DNA from: Rickettsiales bacterium
GTDB lineage: Bacteria > Pseudomonadota > Alphaproteobacteria > Rickettsiales > UBA1997
Direction: 5' to 3'
DNA: 6,317 nt
Assembly: GCA_947487845.1 (NCBI GenBank)
Contig: CANKYC010000065.1
Span: forward strand, 1 to 6,317
How positions within the stretch are numbered: position 1 is the stretch's first letter; every line of letters starts with the position of its first letter. The translations under genes were made by a program, and so were the position numbers. Shown here piece by piece: positions 1-4,678 of this stretch. The notes under the pieces were generated by a model. It did not search any database. It was given only the letters and a program-made list of their open reading frames with translations, and was not told the origin of the DNA.

Positions 1-132
1 ATCTCTTGATAGCGCTAACGAAGTATTTTTGAGGAAAAATTGCGACTGAAAATGTAAGCTGTATCAAGTGATACAGCGTCATTTTCTGAGCAAATTTTTA
101 CCAAAAAGACGAAGTTAGCGCTATCAAGAGAT
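1..132. repeat. Long imperfect palindrome, MITE/RPE-like, possibly continuing past the left edge
   Basis: The outer 19 bases (1-19, starting atctcttgatagcgc) are perfectly complementary to 114-132. The centre, 58-77, is a second perfect inverted repeat: gctgtatca, two bases, tgatacagc. Between them more short blocks pair in register: gaaaatg (48-54) with cattttc (80-86), aaaaat (35-40) with attttt (94-99), and ttttt (26-30) with aaaaa (103-107). Pairing positions sum to 133-135 throughout, so the whole stretch can fold as one long hairpin. No ORF lies inside. Size and symmetry resemble rickettsial palindromic elements or a small non-autonomous transposable element; that is inference. Because the arm begins at base 1, the true end may lie outside the window. 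Confidence 0.75.
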
Positions 133-144
133 AGTTAATTTGGT

Positions 145-173
145 ATAGATCCTGAAACGAGTTCAGGATCTAT
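145..173. repeat. Perfect 12-bp hairpin, dispersed CTGAACT-type palindrome
   Basis: Arms 145-156 (atagatcctgaa) and 162-173 (ttcaggatctat) are exact reverse complements around a 5-base loop. Read on the minus strand the core is cctgaactcgtttcagg, nearly identical to the repeat inside the PAP2 gene at 4139-4246 (cctgaacttgtttcagg). It lies downstream of the minus-strand RNA-binding protein gene and could stop its transcription, but no T-run follows on either strand, so I read it as a dispersed repeat copy first. Confidence 0.7.
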
Positions 174-225
174 TCGACATGTCAGTTTTGTGAAATCAAA
201 AAAATTATTGCGGATGCGGCGATTT

Positions 226-243
226 AATTGCTGCGTAGCAATT
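226..243. repeat. Short inverted repeat downstream of the RNA-binding protein gene
   Basis: aattgct (226-232) and agcaatt (237-243) form a perfect 7-bp stem with a 4-base loop, about 40 bases past the stop codon of the minus-strand gene. No adjacent T-run supports a classic intrinsic terminator; a run of seven T on the minus strand appears only near 198-204. It may protect the transcript 3' end or be chance in an AT-rich spacer. Confidence 0.4.
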
Positions 244-254
244 CAAAATTTACC

Positions 255-275
255 AAACTCGACAAAGTCGAATTT
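255..275 (-). terminator. Weak candidate terminator for the DbpA-domain gene
   Basis: Just after the stop codon (285-287 on the minus strand) the arms tcgac/gtcga pair around a 3-base loop. After one mismatch three more A-T pairs follow, giving an A-tract/hairpin/T-tract layout. The stem is short and the trailing T-tract is only three bases, so termination here is a guess; the hairpins at 226-243 and 145-173 are alternatives. Confidence 0.3.
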
Positions 276-284
276 GATTTATCA

Positions 285-881
285 TTAATAATCTTTGCGA
301 TCATTTCTATATCCGCCACCGAAGCTATTGCCTCTGTTATCGTCTCTGCTATCTCTTCTACCTGAATTGCCGCCGAACCCGCCGCCGCTATTTCTACGGT
401 CAGAATTGTTACCGCCGCCGAATCCACCGCTTCTGCGTTCGCCGCGATCGTTATTATTGCGGTCACCGAAGCTTCTGCGACCATCATTTCTACGTTCGCC
501 ACCACGAGATGCATTCGGATCCTTCTTTTTAGCTTTAGAAACCAAAGGACGTCCTTCGCCGGCTTTTTCTAAAAAGAAATCTAGAATCATATCAGCATCT
601 TCGTGAGAAACTGCGAAAAATGAAAAGGCATCTAAAATTTTTATGTTGCTAATCGAGCTGCCTTCAATTCCGGTTTGTGCTGAAATAAATTCAATTAATG
701 AGCCAGCATCCATTTGGTCATTGCGGCCTTTGGCGATGAAAAGCTGAGTTTTGCTTTCATCATCTCTAGAATTGTTATTGCGGTTATTGTCGCGTCTTTC
801 ATAGCCGCGATTGTCATCACGTTCATTTGATTGGGAGTAATAATTGTTGCGATTGTCGCGTGAGTTATAGTTATCGTTCAT
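285..881 (-). CDS. Stand-alone DbpA-type RNA-binding domain protein with disordered RG/N-rich tails
   Basis: A 198-residue protein. Residues about 45-119 match the DbpA RNA-binding domain (an RRM-like fold normally at the C-terminus of DEAD-box helicases such as DbpA and CsdA). TQLFIAKGRND corresponds to the first strand and its GR motif, followed by a helix (SLIEFISAQTGI), then ISNIKILDAFSFFAVS and a second helix (DADMILDFFLEK). No helicase motifs (DEAD, SAT, HRxGR) are present. Residues 1-43 are rich in Asn, Arg, Asp and Tyr; 126-198 are rich in Gly, Arg, Asn and Ser with repeated GGFGG and RRNS-like units. Both tails look disordered and basic/polar, as in RNA chaperones. The ATG at 879-881 begins the only good frame; a TATAAT box lies about 45 bases upstream, and no Shine-Dalgarno sequence is visible. 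Likely role: cytoplasmic RNA binding, possibly an rRNA or mRNA chaperone or partner of a separate helicase (inference). It is unlikely to be a decayed helicase, because start, promoter and the upstream tRNA are intact. Confidence 0.85.
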   Translation of the reverse strand: MNDNYNSRDNRNNYYSQSNERDDNRGYERRDNNRNNNSRDDESKTQLFIAKGRNDQMDAGSLIEFISAQTGIEGSSISNIKILDAFSFFAVSHEDADMILDFFLEKAGEGRPLVSKAKKKDPNASRGGERRNDGRRSFGDRNNNDRGERRSGGFGGGNNSDRRNSGGGFGGNSGRRDSRDDNRGNSFGGGYRNDRKDY

Positions 882-924
882 TTTATTTTTGAAATATTTA
901 GTTTAATCGGGCTTAAATGCTGTG

Positions 925-952
925 ATTATAGTGATTGTGACATGTAGAAAAA
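925..952 (-). promoter_or_regulatory. Candidate promoter of the DbpA-domain gene
   Basis: A perfect TATAAT on the minus strand (attata at 925-930) lies 44 bases upstream of the ATG. The best -35 at 16 bp spacing is TTTTTC (947-952), a poor match, and there is no TG extension of the -10. A start of transcription near 918 would give a leader of about 35-40 nt. The gene could also receive readthrough from tRNA-Gln. Confidence 0.45.
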
Positions 953-1005
953 TGCGAATCGGGAATTTTAAAATCAACAGATTGGCAATCAACTGGTCGT
1001 AATAA

Positions 1006-1041
1006 ACCATTCCTAAATTGCTAGTGATAGAAGCTTAAGAA

Positions 1042-1045
<4 letters not shown>
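1006..1045 (-). terminator. Hairpin immediately after tRNA-Gln
   Basis: On the minus strand ACCATTCTTAA (1045-1035) pairs with TTAGGAATGGT (1016-1006) over 11 bp, with one G-U pair and an 18-base loop. The arm starts inside the tRNA discriminator and CCA end, and the sequence after the stem is TTATT rather than a strong T-run. It could terminate the tRNA transcript weakly or mark the site of 3'-end processing. It lies between the tRNA and the minus-strand protein gene. Confidence 0.35.
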
Positions 1046-1116
<71 letters not shown>

Positions 1117-1168
1117 AAATATTCTCTGGTTGTATGAAGGAAATGATTCTAACAAAAAAGAGGGCGGT

Positions 1169-1197
1169 TTTTTAGGAGTTGGCCTCGCTGAAGTCAA
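1169..1197 (-). promoter_or_regulatory. Candidate promoter of tRNA-Gln
   Basis: On the minus strand TTGACT (1192-1197, 5 of 6 to the -35 consensus) is followed after 17 bp by TAAAAA (1169-1174, 4 of 6 to the -10). Transcription would begin near 1162, about 45 bases before the mature tRNA 5' end, a normal leader for RNase P processing. The assignment rests on consensus match alone. Confidence 0.4.
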
Positions 1198-1198
1198 T

Positions 1199-1381
1199 AA
1201 GCTTTTAAAATTTTTGTGGTAATTATCCCTTGATTCACAAAAAAACTCGATGTCACCCTGAGTTTGTCGAAGGGTGATTCTAAGATCGAAGCCTTAAATC
1301 ACCCTTCGACAAGCTCGGGGTGACGTCTATTGTGTCTTAAGGGATAATCACCATTTTTGTTATAAAAAGCGTTTTAAAAGT
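1199..1381. repeat. Nested palindromic element between tRNA-Gln and pntAB
   Basis: Three nested pairs of arms share one centre near 1288. Inner: 1252-1277 and 1299-1324 are 26-base arms with 24 matches, the two differences giving G-U pairs in RNA. Middle: tggtaattatccctt (1217-1231) and aagggataatcacca (1339-1353), 14 of 15. Outer: cttttaaaa (1202-1210) and ttttaaaag (1372-1380), exact. Each inner arm is itself partly palindromic (caccct ... agggtg), so the DNA can form one long hairpin or two side-by-side hairpins. The core ccctgagcttgtcgaaggg belongs to a short palindrome type common in many bacterial genomes. It fills most of the 409-bp gap 1117-1525, which contains no gene. The layout, a repeat inserted in the middle of a repeat, suggests a small mobile palindromic element; it could also terminate transcription from either side. 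Confidence 0.75.
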
Positions 1382-1416
1382 TTTCTTGTAAGAGCAATTA
1401 TTAAGCCAGTTTTCAA

Positions 1417-1446
1417 TTGACAATCAGCAGTAAAATTCCATAAATT
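1417..1446 (+). promoter_or_regulatory. Candidate promoter of the pntAB operon
   Basis: A perfect TTGACA (1417-1422) is followed by an 18-bp spacer and TAAATT (1441-1446, 4 of 6 to the -10). The predicted start near 1453 gives a leader of about 70 nt before the pntAB ATG. It is the best match in the gap and sits just right of the palindromic element. A weaker -35-like ttgatt at 1470 lacks a well-spaced -10. Confidence 0.45.
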
Positions 1447-1525
1447 CTAGAACCTGTCCTTAAATTTATTTGATTGCAGATTTTGGCATATTTCAGCTTA
1501 TTTTTTAATCAATTTTTCATAAGTT

Positions 1526-1915
1526 ATGAGCGATCTTCAAGAAATCATTCAGCTGTCAGATCAGATCACCAAAAATTCTGATTTATTAGTAAATAAAATC
1601 GCCGAACTCAGCTATTCCGCAGTTCACGGTGGTGGAATTGATCCATTTATTTTTGGTCTTACTGTTTTTATTTTGGCTTGTTTTGTCGGATATTTTGTAG
1701 TCTGGAAAGTTACTCCCGCGCTTCACACGCCTTTAATGGCGGTTACTAACGCAATTTCTGGCGTAATTGTGGTTGGTGCTATGATTGCTCTTGGTTCGGT
1801 TAAAGATTTTTCCTTAATTTCAATTCTCAGCTTTTTTGCCATTGTAATTGCCTCGATTAATATTTTTGGCGGTTTCTTCGTTACTTGGCGGATGTTGCAG
1901 ATGTTTAAAAAATAA
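1526..1915 (+). CDS. pntAB: NAD(P) transhydrogenase subunit alpha part 2 (membrane part)
   Basis: A 129-residue protein matching the small membrane subunit of the three-gene transhydrogenase found in alphaproteobacteria such as Rhodospirillum. With PntAA (NAD-binding) and PntB (membrane plus NADP-binding) it couples proton entry across the inner membrane to NADPH formation. Three hydrophobic segments are visible at about 40-60, 70-91 and 97-118. The family signature KVTPALHTPLMAVTNAISG lies at 61-79, and the C-terminus NIFGGFFVTWRMLQMFKK is also typical. Length is normal. The ATG at 1526 follows a 70-nt AT-rich leader with no clear Shine-Dalgarno. It is followed after 20 nt by an unrelated membrane transferase, and the left neighbour is a tRNA on the other strand, so neither pntAA nor pntB is adjacent, unlike the usual pntAA-pntAB-pntB order. 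The partners must be elsewhere if the enzyme is functional (inference). Confidence 0.93.
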   Translation: MSDLQEIIQLSDQITKNSDLLVNKIAELSYSAVHGGGIDPFIFGLTVFILACFVGYFVVWKVTPALHTPLMAVTNAISGVIVVGAMIALGSVKDFSLISILSFFAIVIASINIFGGFFVTWRMLQMFKK

Positions 1916-1935
1916 TCCCAAACAAACAATAAATT

Positions 1936-3885
1936 ATGCAAAAAATTTGCAGCTTTTTTAAGGCTTTTTCTTGGGCTAAGATTTTTATTATTTTTGCCGC
2001 CTTATCATTTTTTTTGAGGGCGTTTTTTTTCTTTTTACAAAGATCAGACATTAATTTTACGCCAGTAATAATTGTTAAATCTTTGGGTTTAGGATTATTT
2101 TTTGATCTTCTGGCTTTGTCTTACATCGCGTTGATTCCACTGGCTTATTACACTTTTATTCCAAGTAAGTTTTTTAACTTGGCAAAACATCAAATTGCCA
2201 ATCGGATTTTTTATTTTCTGTTTTTATTCGTAATCATTTTTTCCTGTTTTTCAGAAGTTGTTTTTTGGGACGAATTTCAAACTCGTTTCAATTTTATCGC
2301 CGTTGATTACCTGATTTACACAACTGAAGTAATTGCCAATATCATAGAATCTTATCCAATTGTTTTATTGGTTATTGTGGTTTTAGCAATTGCGGCAGCA
2401 ATTTTCTTTTGTACATACAAAAAAATCATCATTCAAAAGCACGAAAATTTCTTTTGTCGTGTTAAAAATTTTGTTATTTTTTGCACAGCTTTAGTCGTCG
2501 CATTTTTTGTAGTCGATAGTTCAAAACTAAGCAAAATTTCGCCCAATAATTATGTTAATGAAATTTCTTCAAATGGCATTTACCAACTATTTTCAGCCTA
2601 TCGCAATAACCAGATTGATTATGATCAGCTTTACGCCAGCGAAGATTTAGGAAGCGCAATTAACAATTTGCGCAAATTAATTTTGGCTCAAGAACCGCAA
2701 TCAAAATTCTTAAATGACGAAGATATTTCTCGTCAAATTGCGCAGCCAAAAAAAGGGGATGAAAAAAAATATAATGTGATTTTTGTTGCGATCGAAAGTT
2801 TAAGCGCAGAATTTTTAACCCATTTTGGAAACGCGGAAAACATTACCCCAAATCTCGATAAATTTGCCGATGAAGGTTTGTTATTTACCAAATTAAAATC
2901 AACTGGAACGCGCACCATTCGTGGTCTTGAAGCTCTGACTCTTGGACTTCCGCCAACTCCCGGAAATTCAATTGTTAGAAGGCCAAAAAATGAAAATCTT
3001 TTTAATCTTGCCAGCCCGCTAAAAGATCGCGGTTACGAAGCAAAATTTCTTTATGGCGGTGACGGTTATTTTGATAATATGAATTATTTTTACGAAAATA
3101 ATGGTTTTGAAATTGTTGATCGTCCGAAATTTTCTAAAGAAGAAATAACTTTCGCCAATGCTTGGGGCGTTGCTGATGATGATTTATTTAGAAAAACCAT
3201 CAAAGAAGCTGATAAATCTTACGCGGCGGGAAAGCCATTTTTAAATTTTGTCATGACCACAACCAATCACCGCCCTTTTACTTATCCAAATGGCAAGATT
3301 GATATTGATTCAAAAACTGGACGCAACGGCGCGGTAAAATACACCGATTATGCAATTGGAAAATTAATTGAAGAAGCGCGTCAAAAACCATGGTTTGATA
3401 ATACAATTTTTGTTTTTGTTGCCGATCATTGTGCGGGTTCTGCGGGCAATACTGAAGTGCCTTTATGGCGTTATCAAATTCCAGCAATTTTTTACGCGCC
3501 GCAAATTATCAAGCCGCAAGTTTTTGCTAAAAATATTAGCCAAATTGACATTGCTCCAACTTTGCTAGGCGTGATGAATTTGAGTTATGAATCGAAATTT
3601 TTTGGAACTGATGTTTTAAATAATTCTCAAACAATTGACCAACATTCTTTTGTTAGCACTTACTCCGATGTTGGCTATTTTCAAGGCGATAAGCTTTATT
3701 TACTAAAGCCAAAAAAAGAGAAAAAAGTTTTTGACGTGACGATTGAAAAATATGGCTGGAATGGCTCAAAAGAAGTTGAGACCACAGATTTTGACTCTCA
3801 AAAAATGAGTGATGCAATTAGTTATTATCAAGTCGCAAGCTATTTATTTAAAAATGAAAAACTTGGAAATTTCAAAAAAAATTAG
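1936..3885 (+). CDS. LTA synthase (LtaS/MdoB-like) family membrane transferase, sulfatase fold
   Basis: A 649-residue inner-membrane protein. Five hydrophobic segments (about 14-36, 46-73, 90-112, 140-160, 175-195) precede a periplasmic alkaline-phosphatase/sulfatase domain (about 278-600). Expected catalytic features are present: E287 in NVIFVAIES (metal ligand), T327 in GTRTIRG (nucleophile), H445 in TTNHRPF, and D497/H498 in FVADHCA. The linker FNFIAVDYLIYTTEVIANI (118-136) is characteristic of the Gram-negative branch of the family. Known members move phosphoglycerol from phosphatidylglycerol to lipoteichoic acid (LtaS) or to periplasmic glucans (MdoB/OpgB), releasing diacylglycerol; the acceptor here is unknown. 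The start ATG, 20 nt after pntAB, gives a normal N-terminus although no Shine-Dalgarno is seen. The 3' end overlaps the PAP2 phosphatase gene, pointing to coupled expression and perhaps shared lipid substrates. An ethanolamine-phosphate transferase role is less likely, since the linker and TNHRPF motif fit the LtaS branch. Confidence 0.9.
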   Translation: MQKICSFFKAFSWAKIFIIFAALSFFLRAFFFFLQRSDINFTPVIIVKSLGLGLFFDLLALSYIALIPLAYYTFIPSKFFNLAKHQIANRIFYFLFLFVIIFSCFSEVVFWDEFQTRFNFIAVDYLIYTTEVIANIIESYPIVLLVIVVLAIAAAIFFCTYKKIIIQKHENFFCRVKNFVIFCTALVVAFFVVDSSKLSKISPNNYVNEISSNGIYQLFSAYRNNQIDYDQLYASEDLGSAINNLRKLILAQEPQSKFLNDEDISRQIAQPKKGDEKKYNVIFVAIESLSAEFLTHFGNAENITPNLDKFADEGLLFTKLKSTGTRTIRGLEALTLGLPPTPGNSIVRRPKNENLFNLASPLKDRGYEAKFLYGGDGYFDNMNYFYENNGFEIVDRPKFSKEEITFANAWGVADDDLFRKTIKEADKSYAAGKPFLNFVMTTTNHRPFTYPNGKIDIDSKTGRNGAVKYTDYAIGKLIEEARQKPWFDNTIFVFVADHCAGSAGNTEVPLWRYQIPAIFYAPQIIKPQVFAKNISQIDIAPTLLGVMNLSYESKFFGTDVLNNSQTIDQHSFVSTYSDVGYFQGDKLYLLKPKKEKKVFDVTIEKYGWNGSKEVETTDFDSQKMSDAISYYQVASYLFKNEKLGNFKKN

Positions 3886-4678
3886 AGCGATTGATATTTT
3901 AATCATCATCAATTTAGCCTTGGTTTTCATGGCTTTGTGCCTGATTAATTACACCAATTTTGATCTAAATATCCAAAAATATTTTTTTGATTTTGAATCG
4001 AAAAAATGGCTGATTGATAAGAATGATCCAGTGAAGAAATTCATTTTTTACCAATTTCCAAAAATCCTTTTTGGCGTAATATTAATTTCCTGCTTAAGCA
4101 GCGCGATTATTGGTTTTAGAAAAAATACTCTTCACGCCCGTCATTCTGAACTTGTTTCAGGATCTTTCACATCTACAACCCCAAATCACCTCCGTCATCC
4201 TGAACTTGTTTCAGGATCTTTCGCGCCTACAAGTCCAAATTTTTTCACCAAAAATCGCCACAAACTTTTATTAATTTTTTTCGGTCTCGCTTTTGTTCCG
4301 CTAATCGTTGGTAATATTAAAAAATTCACCAATGTTTATTGTCCAACGCAACTTGAAATTTACGGCGGAAAATATCCTTACGTTAGAATTTTCGATCATT
4401 ATCCAGCTGATTTTTTGCAACCAAAAAAAGCTAAATGTTTTCCCGCCAGCCATTCAGTCACTGGCTTCTCGCTATTTATTTTATTTTTTGCCCTAACAAA
4501 AAAACGTTCAAAAATTTACAGCTTATTTAGCGGCTTTACTTTTGGTTGGATTTTAGGTTTTTATCAAATGGCTAAAGGCGCGCATTTTTTTGGTGATACT
4601 TTGGTTTCAATGCTGTTATGCTTTTTAGTCGCTGCTTTGATTGCGCGATTTTATTTCAACAAAATCTCATATGACTAA
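3854..4678 (+). CDS. PAP2-family membrane phosphatase carrying an in-frame repeat insert
   Basis: A 274-residue protein with about six hydrophobic segments (12-33, 66-87, 137-155, 200-215, 222-240, 248-267). The C-terminal half shows a divergent PAP2 active site: CPTQLEIYGG (163-172) in the first-motif region, CFPASHS (195-201) in place of the usual PSGH, with H200 kept, and QMAKGAHFFGD (238-248) with H244 and D248. This form resembles the lipid-phosphatase branch with CFPxGH and QxxRGxHF motifs, where the usual Arg is Lys241 here. Likely job: removal of phosphate from a lipid (phosphatidate, phosphatidylglycerol phosphate, undecaprenyl diphosphate or lipid A) at the outer face of the inner membrane; the substrate cannot be told. 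Residues 96-131 are two 18-residue repeats (RHSELVSGSF, RHPELVSGSF) in the loop between segments 2 and 3. I chose the ATG at 3854, which puts the first membrane segment near the N-terminus; a GTG (3809) or ATG (3812) in frame would lengthen the overlap with the previous gene from 32 to about 77 nt. Confidence 0.85.
   Translation: MKNLEISKKIRAIDILIIINLALVFMALCLINYTNFDLNIQKYFFDFESKKWLIDKNDPVKKFIFYQFPKILFGVILISCLSSAIIGFRKNTLHARHSELVSGSFTSTTPNHLRHPELVSGSFAPTSPNFFTKNRHKLLLIFFGLAFVPLIVGNIKKFTNVYCPTQLEIYGGKYPYVRIFDHYPADFLQPKKAKCFPASHSVTGFSLFILFFALTKKRSKIYSLFSGFTFGWILGFYQMAKGAHFFGDTLVSMLLCFLVAALIARFYFNKISYD
4139..4246 (+). repeat. Two tandem 54-bp units inside the PAP2 gene (ELVSGSF repeat)
   Basis: Units 4139-4192 and 4193-4246 are head to tail. 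Their first 30 bases differ at one position only, and the following cctacaa/ctacaa stretch is partly conserved. Each contains a hairpin core ctgaa-cttgt-ttcag; in the second unit the stem extends to atcctgaa/ttcaggat (8 bp). The period of 54 keeps the reading frame, adding 18 residues per unit, and no stop arises. The same core occurs inverted at 145-173. This is the pattern of rickettsial palindromic elements that insert in coding genes without breaking them. Confidence 0.9.

Noticed and set aside
224..514. Minus-strand Ala/Ile/Val-rich ORF overlapping the 3' part of the RNA-binding protein gene
   Set aside because: An alternative frame of the repetitive low-complexity tail; no independent start signal or known domain.
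295..606. Plus-strand Pro/Leu/Ser-rich ORF opposite the RNA-binding protein gene
   Set aside because: Its composition is the mirror of the Gly/Arg/Asn codons of the minus-strand gene, which has a recognisable domain and a promoter; an antisense shadow.
285..1041. DbpA-domain gene as the remnant of a frameshifted DEAD-box helicase
   Set aside because: No helicase motif is visible in any frame upstream; a tRNA gene and a TATAAT box separate it from anything else.
1150..1175. Terminator from aaaaaag...cggtttttt between tRNA-Gln and the palindrome
   Set aside because: The stem would be six A-T pairs only, with a GC-rich loop; too weak, and the region fits the tRNA promoter better.
4139..4246. 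CRISPR-like array in the PAP2 gene
   Set aside because: Only two units, directly adjacent, with no variable spacers, and the repeat is translated in frame.
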